A stretch of DNA of 64,000 nt from assembly GCA_949752745.1 (NCBI GenBank), contig OX457034.1, forward strand, positions 33,089,544 to 33,153,543, in the 5' to 3' direction. Position 1 is the stretch's first letter, and each line of letters opens with the position of its first letter. Shown piece by piece: positions 23,901 through 35,975 of this stretch. The notes beneath the pieces were generated by a model. That model was not told where the DNA came from and made no database searches. It saw only the letters and a program-made list of their open reading frames with translations. The stretch comes from Protula sp. h YS-2021. Lineage: Eukaryota > Annelida > Polychaeta > Sabellida > Serpulidae. A program made the translations under genes and the position numbers.

Positions 23901-25595
23901 ATGAAAATTCTCTCTCCAAGTACCAGAACTTTGTCCTGGATGTTCTCGTACATTGTACGAGTCATTGAACAATGATCGTGAAACTTCTTTGCTCCCATAC
24001 ATAGGATCTGCACGGCTACTGATATGGTCATCTCGCAGATACTGCGAGTGAAGCAATTTATCACATGGATTTCCCCTCAAATTGGGTGAGGTGCCAAAGT
24101 TCTCTCGGAGATCTGTGTTTCTGTTCTCCAAGCCACATTCTTTTGATATCCAATTTCTATCTAGAGTATGCCTGGAAGACATGGGATCCACATACTGAGT
24201 TTCCAAACCGCAGGCAGTACTACTTGGAATACGCCTGATAGGCATGTTATCCCTGTAATGAGTCTCAAAACTGCGATCATTATCGTAGAAGACTCCTCCC
24301 ACCCCTCTTTGCTTTGTTGAAGTGTGTTGATCCACCCCTGCTTCTGCAGCATCAATCGGAACTTTTGATTTGTGAAAAGGTTTGCCCTCATTTTCTGCCA
24401 CGGGACACCCATTTTGCTCGAAAAGTAATCTTCCTTGGTTGTTATTCGGTCTATTTCTACCCTCTATCCCGCAATAATTGAGTTGTGGACCATATTTCAC
24501 AGGACCCTCAAATTCTTGCAACACCGGATTAACAGGTGCTTTGGAATATTTGTTTTGGTCTGCAGGATAAGTTGAATATTCGGAAACCACTTTTAAATCA
24601 TCCTGGTGAATTTCCTGTGAATTTAGACTTCTATTGGAATTTTCTTTGGAAAAATTTTGCTCAAGAAGTTCTTTATCCTGTGATGATTGAGTCATCCTCC
24701 GGAAATTACCGAATCGTTCGGCCCCTTCGGCAATTTTCGAACGATCAGCTGATTGAAAATCTGTCAAAAATTGTGACATGTTTGTGTTGGTTTTATCGTT
24801 CAAAGAACGCATGTTTTCCTCAAAAAGGCCAGGAGGATTTGTTCTCCGAACCATATTCGGAGGATAGGGCATCTTTTCTGCGGAAGAATTACGGTTCGCA
24901 GCTTGAAAATGTGTCTGAAATGGCTCCAAGTTTGAACTGCTCGGAGGTAAGTTTTGGTCGGACCTTTGGTCATATCTTCTCAAGATAGGGGAAGCATTGT
25001 ACATGGAACTGCGTGGAACCGCAGGCACACTCCCTCTTAAAACTTGAGTAACTGATATCTCCCCAGAGCGAGTAAATCCAGTATTTTTGTTTCCTGCGGT
25101 TGCGACAAAAACCGCAGGTTGACTTTCCCAAGTTTTCTGATTTTTCCGAGCTGCGGTACGTTCCACAGTAAAACCAGAGTCTTGAGGATAAACTCCTGGT
25201 TGATTTACAATATCCGGGGTATTACTTGCTTCATTTGAAAACGAAGATTCTACCCCCGGTACTGACGGAATTCCAGAAGTAATTGCATCTAACACTCCGG
25301 AATTTTCTCTGAAAACTGCCGGAATTTTCTCCTCAACGGAATTTTGAGTATTCCTTAATCCTAGCTCCAAAGAACCTTCTGCAGTGACATTATATTCTGA
25401 AGTTTTGGGGCGAACTATTCGCTCCGAATTTGCCGAAAAATTTACATCTCTAGAAGTCCCCTGAACAACCAAATTTTCCGCATTTTGATTAACATTTTCT
25501 CTCTCAAAATTTTCCTCAGTCTCGAAGGAATTAGAGCTTCTTACCTCCAAAGACTTCGCCCTTGGACGACTTTTTCTTTTGCTCCTTAATTCCAT
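20922..25595 (-). CDS. Gag-pol polyprotein with an internal deletion (1557 aa to TGA)
   Basis: Starts at an ATG with A at -3, ~100 bp past the primer-binding site. Residues 1 to ~665 are a Ser/Asn-rich, probably disordered Gag extension. Next comes a gypsy Gag core (around PPSFNGRYNEWRYFKRLF) up to ~795. At ~796-802 Gag runs straight into mid-RT (VPMSETSKLKTAF), so the CCHC knuckle, protease and RT motifs before this point, including the first catalytic Asp, are missing. RT keeps YLDD (854-857). RNase H keeps its Asp positions (D1007, TDH, ADAMSR), but the Glu of the usual R-x-E-L-L motif is Val1047. Integrase keeps the HHCC zinc site and D, D, E (SCDIMGP, SDKGTQF, MTERFN). The protein stops before the GPF/Y module. 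It would not support autonomous transposition; the integrase core may still fold. Confidence 0.93.
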   Translation of the reverse strand: MELRSKRKSRPRAKSLEVRSSNSFETEENFERENVNQNAENLVVQGTSRDVNFSANSERIVRPKTSEYNVTAEGSLELGLRNTQNSVEEKIPAVFRENSGVLDAITSGIPSVPGVESSFSNEASNTPDIVNQPGVYPQDSGFTVERTAARKNQKTWESQPAVFVATAGNKNTGFTRSGEISVTQVLRGSVPAVPRSSMYNASPILRRYDQRSDQNLPPSSSNLEPFQTHFQAANRNSSAEKMPYPPNMVRRTNPPGLFEENMRSLNDKTNTNMSQFLTDFQSADRSKIAEGAERFGNFRRMTQSSQDKELLEQNFSKENSNRSLNSQEIHQDDLKVVSEYSTYPADQNKYSKAPVNPVLQEFEGPVKYGPQLNYCGIEGRNRPNNNQGRLLFEQNGCPVAENEGKPFHKSKVPIDAAEAGVDQHTSTKQRGVGGVFYDNDRSFETHYRDNMPIRRIPSSTACGLETQYVDPMSSRHTLDRNWISKECGLENRNTDLRENFGTSPNLRGNPCDKLLHSQYLRDDHISSRADPMYGSKEVSRSLFNDSYNVREHPGQSSGTWRENFHSCRDVPCSSPPRQYAERQYNNSQINRNGPYMDGMCRWRNDSQMVQEARLPETVLTGRNYLYGKRDHVQSEDDAFEDHNGYWNPREKTPFENHFGSHRGHRPQYNREQNLKIKPPSFNGRYNEWRYFKRLFLEAASLNNWSEPERKYYLLANLHDEARTFIISMEGQLANTTCEQLFQAMEQRFGVGDRSHHFQALLENHIWKYGENLRTYLDEVRRLVSLAYPEVPEWRQQEYQVPMSETSKLKTAFCTRSGLYHWNVMSFGLTNAPATFQRLMERVLQGLHWQVCMVYLDDILIYGATVQEVLDRLEKVFLRLRVAGLKLKPKKCHLFQREILYLGYTISRNGVHTDPAKIEAVNVFPRPMDVSGVRAFLGLTNYYRNFIQDYAKIAFPLNRLLDKGGKRKQEFVWSSKCEEAFCLLKEKLTSAPVLSLPREEGMYVVDTDSSAEGLGGVLSQMQDGQPTVIAYSSKALSKAERNYCVSRQVLLSIVYHVLQWRCYLWGNHFVVRTDHASLRYLLSFKDPTGQLARWIDALSEYDFEIQARPGRKNGNADAMSRIPCGGKRCLCAYSCSDPTLEEFEVSPCPLKMGSLDGVNEISCEDVSIEVLRSSNALEVPEEESAEIPPKNESKYPFPWSKESMAQAQKEDPVLCEVLKWLKLGTKPRWQDICHLSKEFKSYAASWKNILLEDGLLFRRNSDQRRGNCVQLLIPEVYQSKLLYHYHDSITAGHLGVAKTYSKLQTKYFWPEMKNAVEVWVRTCTSCQKKKSPPKSYCAPLQKYVMGVPFERISCDIMGPLVETSKGNIYILVVTDMFSRWVEAYGLPDQTAETVADVLVKEWICRLGCPLEIHSDKGTQFESNVFRAVCRLLGVEKSSTCPRRPESDGMTERFNHTLQQMLSTVIQQNVWEWDELLPFLTMAFRSCKSSATGYTPNFLIFGRENVLPVEAFAPRTIDQKDFNVPEYVRHIQNMLRKSHAAAMQYLRKAVEHQQKSYLK

Positions 25596-25693
25596 CTTTA
25601 TCCCCTTCGAATTGTCTTTTTTAAGCGGAAAATTCTAAGTCCTTTTTTTTAAGCGAAAAATTGCCAAATTTGCTGCAAAAGTTGACTCTTTTT
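25596..25693 (-). other. 5' leader between primer-binding site and gag ATG
   Basis: About 100 bp on the sense strand, rich in A on that strand, with no upstream ATG-led gene evident. The short leader fits translation of the genomic RNA from the first long frame. Confidence 0.6.
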
Positions 25694-25704
25694 CGCTGCC
25701 ACCA
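25694..25704 (-). other. Primer-binding site, tRNA-Leu-like
   Basis: On the sense strand TGGTGGCAGCG starts one base after the 5' LTR. It is complementary to a tRNA 3' end CGCTGCCACCA. From memory this matches animal leucine tRNAs whose acceptor begins GGTAGCG. The match extends 11 bases and then stops. Comparison with the host tRNA set would settle it. Confidence 0.8.
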
Positions 25705-25705
25705 A

Positions 25706-26051
25706 TGTGACAATATAGTATGTGTCAATTAGTAGAGGTGACTGTACCGACGGACGGACAAAAAGTGATCGGGCCAACTTTTAAGTCCGGAGCACAATAA
25801 AAGACGTCCGTTCAGTTTCAATACCAAATCAGTTCTCTTTATTCCAACAACAATCATCAAAACGTCATTGCACGCATACGCGTGACGAAACGGCCACGCA
25901 ACGTCACGATCGACGTTGCGTGCTCGCATCAATCAATCAATTACGAAATCAATTAGCACAGGACTGATTGCTCACAACTTCGCATCAATCAATCAATTAC
26001 GAAATCAATTAGCACAGGAGTGATTGCTCACAACTTCACCAATTCTTCACA
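25706..26051 (-). repeat. 5' LTR (346 bp) with a 56-bp internal duplication
   Basis: Same TGTGACAATATAG...TTCTTCACA ends as the 3' LTR. It is 56 bp longer because the segment from cgcatcaatcaatc to gctcacaactt is present twice (near 25928-25981 and 25982-26037). Relative to the 3' LTR, substitutions lie in gagctgac/gaggtgac and gggcgaac/gggccaac. A third separates the duplicate copies (ggactg/ggagtg). On the sense strand the duplicated segment lies near the 5' end of the LTR, the U3 side, where promoter elements sit. Confidence 0.95.
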
Positions 26052-26055
26052 ATAA
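26052..26055. repeat. Right target-site duplication ATAA
   Basis: Directly follows the CA end of the LTR and pairs with 13726-13729. The satellite then continues in phase. Confidence 0.93.
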
Positions 26056-29000
26056 TTCATACACGCCAAATCTCTCGTCAAATTCCGTCTCTCTATCTGT
26101 GTTGGTAACTGGTAGCATGAAGGATGCATATGGCTAGAAAAGCTTACTTTAAAAATATATATCAAAAAGTTACATAGTTATTACTAAGTTTCTTCCAGGA
26201 CTGTTCTGACCATTTATCCAATCACTAAGACATGAATAAATCTATTTATGAAAAATCTGTCTCGCTGTTCTAAAACCCATTCATTTAACACTTGCCTGGA
26301 GAAAACTTTGCCTTTATAAAAGTGCAATTTATAGCGTTCAGAGTGACCTGAAAACACTGCTGGATGGTACATAATTCATACTCGCCAAATCTCTCGTCAA
26401 ATTCCCGTCTCTCTATCTGTGTTGGTAACTGGTAGCATGAAGGATGTATATGGCTAGAAAGGCTTACTTTAAAAATATATATCAAAAAGTTACATAGTTA
26501 TTACTAAGTTTCTTCCAGGACTGTTCTGACCATTTATCCAATCACTAAGACATGAATAAATCTATTTATGAAAAATCTCTCTCGCTATTTTCTAAAACCC
26601 ATTCATTTAACACTTGCCTGGAGAAAACTTTGCCTTTATAAAAGTGCAATTTATAGCGTTCAGAGTGACCTGAAAACACTGCTGGATGGTACATAATTCA
26701 TACTCGCCAAATCACCTCGTCAGATCCCCTTCTCTCTATCTGTGTTGGTAACTGGTAGCATGAAGGATGTATATGGCTAGAAAGGCTTACTTTAAAAATA
26801 TATATCAAAAAGTTACATAGTTATTACTAAGTTTCTTACAGGACTGTTCTGACCATTTATCCAATCACTAAGACATGAATAAATCTATTTATGAAAAATC
26901 TGTCTCGCTGTTCTAAAACCCATTCATTTAACACTTGCCTAGAGAAAACTTTGCCTTTATAAAAGTGCAATTTATAGCGTTCAGAGTGACCTGAAAACAC
27001 TGCTGGATGGTACATAATTCATACTCGCCAAATCTCTCGTCAAATTCCGTCTCTCTATCTGTGTTGGTAACTGGTAGCATGAAGGATGTATATGGCTAGA
27101 AAGGCTTACTTTAAAAATAAATATCAAAAAGTTACATAGTTATTACTAAATTTCTTCCAGGACTGTTCTGACCATTTATCCAATCACTAAGACATGAATA
27201 AATCTATTTATGAAAAATCTGTCTCGCTATTTTCTAAAACCCATTCATTTAACACTTGCCTGGAGAAAACTTTGATTTTATAAAAGTGCAATTTATAGCG
27301 TTCAGAGTGACCTGAAAGCACTGCTGGATGGTACATAATTCATACTCGCCAAATCTCTCGTCAAATTCCGTCTCTCTATCTGTGTTGGTAACTGGTAGCA
27401 TGAAGGATGTATATGGCTAGAAAGGCTTACTTTAAAAATATATATCAAAAAGTTACATAGTTATTACTAAGTTTCTTCCAGGACTGTTCTGACCATTTAT
27501 CCAATCACTAAGACATGAATAAATCTATTTATGAAAAATCTGTCTCGCTGTTCTAAAACCCATTCATGTAACACTTGCCTAGAGAAAACTTTGCCTTTAT
27601 AAAAGTGCAATTTATAGCGTTCAGAGTGACCTGAAAACACTGCTGGATGGTACATAATTCATACTCGCCAAATCTCTCGTCAAATTCCGTCTCTCTATCT
27701 GTGTTGGTAACTGGTAGCATGAAGGATGTATATGGCTAGAAAGGCTTACTTTAAAAATATATATCAAAAAGTTACATAGTTATTACTAAGTTTCTTCCAG
27801 GACTGTTCTGACCATTTATCCAATCACTAAGACATGAATAAATCTATTTATGAAAAATCTGTCTCGCTGTTCTAAATCCCATTCATTTAACACTTGCCTG
27901 GAGAAAACTTTGCCTTTATAAAAGTGCAATTTATTGCGTTCAGAGTGACCTGAAAACGTTGCTGGATGGTACATAATTCATACTCGCCAAATCTCTCGTC
28001 AAGTTCCGTCTCTCTATCTGTGTTGGTAACTGGTAGCATGAAGGATGTATATGGCTAGAAAGGCTTACTTTAAAAATATATATCAAAAAGTTACATAGTT
28101 ATTACTAAGTTTCTTCCAGGACTGTTCTGACCATTTATCCAATCACTAAGACATGAATAAATCTATTTATGAAAAATCTGTCTCGCTGTTCTAAAACCCA
28201 TTCATTTAACACTTGCCTGGAGAAAACTTTGCCTTTATAAAAGTGCAATTTATAGCGTTCAGAGTGACCTGAAAACACTGCTGGATGGTACATAATTCAT
28301 ACTTGCCAAATCTCTCGTCAAATTCCGTCTCTCTATCTGTGTTGGTAACTGGTAGCATGAAGGATGTATATGGCTAGAAAGGCTTACTTTAAAAATATAT
28401 ATCAAAAAGTTACATAGTTATTACTAAGTTTCTTCCAGGACTGTTCTGACCATTTATCCAATCACTAAGACATGAATAAATCTATTTATGAAAAATCTGT
28501 CTCGCTGTTCTAAAACCCATTCATTTAACACTTGCCTAGAGAAAACTTTGCCTTTATAAAAGTGCAATTTATAGCGTTCAGAGTGACCTGAAAACACTGC
28601 TGGATGGTACATAATTCATACTCGCCAAATCTCTCGTCAAATTCCGTCTCTCTATCTGTGTTGGTAACTGGTAGCATGAAGGATGTATATGGCTAGAAAG
28701 GCTTACTTTAAAAATATATATCAAAAAGTTACATAGTTATTACTAAATTTCTTCCAGGACTGTTCTGACCATTTATCCAATCACTAAGACATGAATAAAT
28801 CTATTTATGAAAAATCTGTCTCGCTATTTTCTAAAACCCATTCATTTAACACTTGCCTGGAGAAAACTTTGATTTTATAAAAGTGCAATTTATAGCGTTC
28901 AGAGTGACCTGAAAGCACTGCTGGATGGTACATAATTCATACTCGCCAAATCTCTCGTCAAATTCCGTCTCTCTATCTGTGTTGGTAACTGGTAGCATGA

Positions 29001-31509
29001 AGGATGTATATGGCTAGAAAGGCTTACTTTAAAAATATATATCAAAAAGTTACATAGTTATTACTAAGTTTCTTCCAGGACTGTTCTGACCATTTATCCA
29101 ATCACTAAGACATGAATAAATCTATTTATGAAAAATCTGTCTCGCTGTTCTAAAACCCATTCATTTAACACTTGCCTAGAGAAAACTTTGCCTTTATAAA
29201 AGTGCAATTTATAGCGTTCAGAGTGACCTGAAAACACTGCTGGATGGTACATAATTCATACTCGCCAAATCTCTCGTCAAATTCCGTCTCTCTATCTGTG
29301 TTGGTAACTGGTAGCATGAAGGATGTATATGGCTAGAAAGGCTTACTTTAAAAATATATATCAAAAAGTTACATAGTTATTACTAAGTTTCTTCCAGGAC
29401 TGTTCTGACCATTTATCCAATCACTAAGACATGAATAAATCTATTTATGAAAAATCTGTCTCGCTGTTCTAAAACCCATTCATTTAACACTTGCCTAGAG
29501 AAAACTTTGCCTTTATAAAAGTGCAATTTATAGCGTTCAGAGTGACCTGAAAACACTGCTGGATGGTACATAATTCATACTCGCCAAATCTCTCGTCAAA
29601 TTCCGTCTCTCTATCTGTGTTGGTAACTGGTAGCATGAAGGATGTATATGGCTAGAAAGGCTTACTTTAAAAATATATATCAAAAAGTTACATAGTTATT
29701 ACTAAGTTTCTTCCAGGACTGTTCTGACCATTTATCCAATCACTAAGACATGAATAAATCTATTTATGAAAAATCTGTCTCGCTGTTCTAAAACCCATTC
29801 ATTTAACACTTGCCTAGAGAAAACTTTGCCTTTATAAAAGTGCAATTTATAGCGTTCAGAGTGACCTGAAAACACTGCTGGATGGTACATAATTCATACT
29901 CGCCAAATCTCTCGTCAAATTCCGTCTCTCTATCTGTGTTGGTAACTGGTAGCATGAAGGATGTATATGGCTAGAAAGGCTTACTTTAAAAATATATATC
30001 AAAAAGTTACATAGTTATTACTAAGTTTCTTCCAGGACTGTTCTGACCATTTATCCAATCACTAAGACATGAATAAATCTATTTATGAAAAATCTGTCTC
30101 GCTGTTCTAAATTCCATTCATTTAACACTTGCCTGGAGAAAACTTTGCCTTTATAAAAGTGCAATTTATTGCGTTCAGAGTGACCTGAAAACGCTGCTGG
30201 ATGGTACATAATTCATACTCGCCAAATCTCTCGTCAAGTTCCGTCTCTCTATCTGTGTTGGTAACTGGTAGCATGAAGGATGTATATGGCTAGAAAGGCT
30301 TACTTTAAAATATATATATCAAAAAGTTACATAGTTATTACTAAGTTTCTTCCAGGACTGTTCTGACCATTTATCCAATCACTAAGACATGAATAAATCT
30401 ATTTATGAAAAATCTGTCTCGCTGTTCTAAAACCCATTCATTTAACACTTGCCTAGAGAAAACTTTGCCTTTATAAAAGTGCAATTTATAGCGTTCAGAG
30501 TGACCTGAAAACACTGCTGGATGGTACATAATTCATACTCGCCAAATCTCTCGTCAAATTCCGTCTCTCTATCTGTGTTGGTAACTGGTAGCATGAAGGA
30601 TGTATATGGCTAGAAAGGCTTACTTTAAAAATATATATCAAAAAGTTACATAGTTATTACTAAATTTCTTCCAGGACTGTTCTGACCATTTATCCAATCA
30701 CTAAGACATGAATAAATCTATTTATGAAAAATCTGTCTCGCTATTTTCTAAAACCCATTCATTTAACACTTGCCTGGAGAAAACTTTGATTTTATAAAAG
30801 TGCAATTTATAGCGTTCAGAGTGACCTGAAAGCACTGCTGGATGGTACATAATTCATACTCGCCAAATCTCTCGTCAAATTCCGTCTCTCTATCTGTGTT
30901 GGTAACTGGTAGCATGAAGGATGTATATGGCTAGAAAGGCTTACTTTAAAAATATATATCAAAAAGTTACATAGTTATTACTAAGTTTCTTCCAGGACTG
31001 TTCTGACCATTTATCCAATCACTAAGACATGAATAAATCTATTTATGAAAAATCTGTCTCGCTGTTCTAAAACCCATTCATGTAACACTTGCCTAGAGAA
31101 AACTTTGCCTTTATAAAAGTGCAATTTATAGCGTTCAGAGTGACCTGAAAACACTGCTGGATGGTACATAATTCATACTCGCCAAATCTCTCGTCAAATT
31201 CCGTCTCTCTATCTGTGTTGGTAACTGGTAGCATGAAGGATGTATATGGCTAGAAAGGCTTACTTTAAAAATATATATCAAAAAGTTACATAGTTATTAC
31301 TAAGTTTCTTCCAGGACTGTTCTGACCATTTATCCAATCACTAAGACATGAATAAATCTATTTATGAAAAATCTGTCTCGCTGTTCTAAAACCCATTCAT
31401 TTAACACTTGCCTAGAGAAAACTTTGCCTTTATAAAAGTGCAATTTATAGCGTTCAGAGTGACCTGAAAACACTGCTGGATGGTACATAATTCATACTCG
31501 CCAAATCTC

Positions 31510-34500
31510 TCGTCAAATTCCGTCTCTCTATCTGTGTTGGTAACTGGTAGCATGAAGGATGTATATGGCTAGAAAGGCTTACTTTAAAAATATATATCAA
31601 AAAGTTACATAGTTATTACTAAGTTTCTTCCAGGACTGTTCTGACCATTTATCCAATCACTAAGACATGAATAAATCTATTTATGAAAAATCTGTCTCGC
31701 TGTTCTAAATTCCATTCATTTAACACTTGCCTGGAGAAAACTTTGCCTTTATAAAAGTGCAATTTATTGCGTTCAGAGTGACCTGAAAACGCTGCTGGAT
31801 GGTACATAATTCATACTCGCGGAATCTCTCGTCAAGTTCCGTCTCTCTATCTGTGTTGGTAACTGGTAGCATGAAGGATGTATATGGCTAGAAAGGCTTA
31901 CTTTAAAATATATATATCAAAAAGTTACATAGTTATTACTAAGTTTCTTCCAGGACTGTTCTGACCATTTATCCAATCACTAAGACATGAATAAATCTAT
32001 TTATGAAAAATCTGTCTCGCTGTTCTAAAACCCATTCATTTAACACTTGCCTGGAGAAAACTTTGCCTTTATAAAAGTGCAATTTATAGCGTTCAGAGTG
32101 ACCTGAAAACACTGCTGGATGGTACATAATTCATACTTGCCAAATCTCTCGTCAAATTTCGTCTCTCTATCTGTGTTGGTAACTGGTAGCATGAAGGATG
32201 TATATGGCTAGAAAGGCTTACTTTAAAAATATATATCAAAAAGTTACATAGTTATTACTAAGTTTCTTCATGGACTGTTCTGACCATTTATCCAATCACT
32301 AAGACATGAATAAATCTATTTATGAAAAATCTGTCTCGCTGTTCTAAAACCCATTCATTTAACACTTGCCTAGAGAAAACTTTGCCTTTATAAAAGTGCA
32401 ATTTATAGCGTTCAGAGTGACCTGAAAACACTGCTGGATGGTACATAATTCATACTCGCCAAATCTCTCGTCAAATTCCGTCTCTCTATCTGTGTTGGTA
32501 ACTGGTAGCATGAAGGATGTATATGGCTAGAAAGGCTTACTTTAAAAATATATATCAAAAAGTTACATAGTTATTACTAAGTTTCTTCCAGGACTGTTCT
32601 GACCATTTATCCAATCACTAAGACATGAATAAATCTATTTATGAAAAAGCTGTCTCGCTGTTCTAAAACCCATTCATTTAACACTTGCCTAGAGAAAACT
32701 TTGCCTTTATAAAAGTGCAATTTATAGCGTTCAGAGTGACCTGAAAACACTACTGGATGGTACATAATTCATACTCGCCAAATCTCTCGTAAAATTCCGT
32801 CTCTCTATCTGTGTTGGTAACTGGTAGCATGAAGGATGTATATGGCTAGAAAGGCTTACTTTAAAAATATATATCAACAAGTTACATAGTTATTACTAAG
32901 TTTCTTCCAGGACTGTTCTGACCATTTATCCAATCACTAAGACATGAATAAATCTATTTATGAAAAATCTGTCTCGCTGTTCTAAAACCCATTCATTTAA
33001 CACTTGCCTAGAGAAAACTTTGCCTTTATAAAAGTGCAATTTATAGCGTTCAGAGTGACCTGAAAACACTGCTGGATGGTACATAATTCATACTCGCCAA
33101 ATCTCTCGTCAAATTCCGTCTCTCTATCTGTGTTGGTAACTGGTAGCATGAAGGATGTATATGGCTAGAAAGGCTTACTTTAAAAATATATATCAACAAG
33201 TTACATAGTTATTACTAAGTTTCTTCCAGGACTGTTCTGACCATTTATCCAATCACTAAGACATGAATAAATCTATTTATGAAAAATCTGTCTCGCTGTT
33301 CTAAAACCCATTCATTTAACACTTGCCTAGAGAAATCTTTGCCTTTATAAAAGTGCAATTTATAGCGTTCAGAGTGACCTGAAAACACTGCTGGATGGTA
33401 CATAATTCATACTCGCCAAATCTCTCGTAAAATTCCGTCTCTCTATCTGTGTTGGTAACTGGTAGCATGAAGGATGTATATGGCTAGAAAGGCTTACTTT
33501 AAAAATATATATCAAAAAGTTACATAGTTATTACTAAGTTTCTTCCAGGACTGTTCTGACCATTTATCCAATAACTAAGACATGAATAAATCTATTTATG
33601 AAAAATCTGTCTCGCTGTTCTAAAACCCATTCATTTAACACTTGCCTGGAGAAAACTTTGCCTTTATAAAAGTGCAATTTATAGCGTTCAGAGTGACCTG
33701 AAAACACTGCTGGATGGTACATAATTCATACTCGCCAAATCTCTCGTCAAATTCCGTCTCTCTATCTGTGTTGGTAACTGGTAGCATGAAGGATGTATAT
33801 GGCTAGAAAGGCTTACTTTAAAAATATATATCAAAAAGTTACATAGTTATTACTAAGTTTCTTCCAGGACTGTTCTGACCATTTATCCAATCACTAAGAC
33901 ATGAATAAATCTATTTATGAAAAATCTGTCTCGCTGTTCTAAATTCCATTCATTTAACACTTGCCTGGAGAAAACTTTGCCTTTATAAAAGTGCAATTTA
34001 TTGCGTTCAGAGTGACCTGAAAACGCTGCTGGATGGTACATAATTCATACTCGCCAAATCTCTCGTCAAGTTCCGTCTCTCTATCTGTGTTGGTAACTGG
34101 TAGCATGAAGGATGTATATGGCTAGAAAGGCTTACTTTAAAATATATATATCAAAAAGTTACATAGTTATTACTAAGTTTCTTCCAGGACTGTTCTGACC
34201 ATTTATCCAATCACTAAGACATGAATAAATCTATTTATGAAAAATCTGTCTCGCTGTTCTAAAACCCATTCATTTAACACTTGCCTGGAGAAAACTTTGC
34301 CTTTATAAAAGTGCAATTTATAGCGTTCAGAGTGACCTGAAAACACTGCTGGATGGTACATAATTCATACTTGCCAAATCTCTCGTCAAATTTCGTCTCT
34401 CTATCTGTGTTGGTAACTGGTAGCATGAAGGATGTATATGGCTAGAAAGGCTTACTTTAAAAATATATATCAAAAAGTTACATAGTTATTACTAAGTTTC

Positions 34501-35975
34501 TTCATGGACTGTTCTGACCATTTATCCAATCACTAAGACATGAATAAATCTATTTATGAAAAATCTGTCTCGCTGTTCTAAAACCCATTCATTTAACACT
34601 TGCCTAGAGAAAACTTTGCCTTTATAAAAGTGCAATTTATAGCGTTCAGAGTGACCTGAAAACACTGCTGGATGGTACATAATTCATACTCGCCAAATCT
34701 CTCGTCAAATTCCGTCTCTCTATCTGTGTTGGTAACTGGTAGCATGAAGGATGTATATGGCTAGAAAGGCTTACTTTAAAAATATATATCAAAAAGTTAC
34801 ATAGTTATTACTAAGTTTCTTCCAGGACTGTTCTGACCATTTATCCAATCACTAAGACATGAATAAATCTATTTATGAAAAAGCTGTCTCGCTGTTCTAA
34901 AACCCATTCATTTAACACTTGCCTAGAGAAAACTTTGCCTTTATAAAAGTGCAATTTATAGCGTTCAGAGTGACCTGAAAACACTACTGGATGGTACATA
35001 ATTCATACTCGCCAAATCTCTCGTAAAATTCCGTCTCTCTATCTGTGTTGGTAACTGGTAGCATGAAGGATGTATATGGCTAGAAAGGCTTACTTTAAAA
35101 ATATATATCAACAAGTTACATAGTTATTACTAAGTTTCTTCCAGGACTGTTCTGACCATTTATCCAATCACTAAGACATGAATAAATCTATTTATGAAAA
35201 ATCTGTCTCGCTGTTCTAAAACCCATTCATTTAACACTTGCCTAGAGAAAACTTTGCCTTTATAAAAGTGCAATTTATAGCGTTCAGAGTGACCTGAAAA
35301 CACTGCTGGATGGTACATAATTCATACTCGCCAAATCTCTCGTCAAATTCCGTCTCTCTATCTGTGTTGGTAACTGGTAGCATGAAGGATGTATATGGCT
35401 AGAAAGGCTTACTTTAAAAATATATATCAACAAGTTACATAGTTATTACTAAGTTTCTTCCAGGACTGTTCTGACCATTTATCCAATCACTAAGACATGA
35501 ATAAATCTATTTATGAAAAATCTGTCTCGCTGTTCTAAAACCCATTCATTTAACACTTGCCTAGAGAAATCTTTGCCTTTATAAAAGTGCAATTTATAGC
35601 GTTCAGAGTGACCTGAAAACACTGCTGGATGGTACATAATTCATACTCGCCAAATCTCTCGTAAAATTCCGTCTCTCTATCTGTGTTGGTAACTGGTAGC
35701 ATGAAGGATGTATATGGCTAGAAAGGCTTACTTTAAAAATATATATCAAAAAGTTACATAGTTATTACTAAGTTTCTTCCAGGACTGTTCTGACCATTTA
35801 TCCAATAACTAAGACATGAATAAATCTATTTATGAAAAATCTGTCTCGCTGTTCTAAAACCCATTCATTTAACACTTGCCTGGAGAAAACTTTGCCTTTA
35901 TAAAAGTGCAATTTATAGCGTTCAGAGTGACCTGAAAACACTGCTGGATGGTACATAATTCATACTCGCCAAATC
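31510..35975. repeat. Tandem 7-monomer duplication (2,234 bp)
   Basis: Rare variants recur in the same order at a constant offset: ttcttcatggactg (32265, 34499), cactactggatgg, gagaaatctttgcc and tccaataactaag (33567, 35801). The offset is 2,234 bp, seven monomers. Only the first copy has cgcggaatctc (31818), so the copies have begun to diverge. Confidence 0.88.

Larger units (their letters stand above)
13730..26051 (-). mobile_element. Ty3/gypsy-type LTR retrotransposon, internally deleted
   Basis: A 12,322-bp element on the minus strand: 5' LTR (25706-26051), primer-binding site, long gag-pol frame (25595 down to 20529), a separate zinc-finger ORF3 (20137-18671), a ~4.6-kb untranslated 3' region, purine-rich tract and 3' LTR (13730-14019). 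The domain order Gag, RT, RNase H, integrase (RT before integrase) places it in Ty3/gypsy. The LTRs differ by 2-3 substitutions and a 56-bp duplication, suggesting recent insertion. It looks non-autonomous because Gag is joined to mid-RT, leaving no protease or RT N-terminus. No env-like gene with a signal peptide or fusion domain is seen. Confidence 0.95.
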
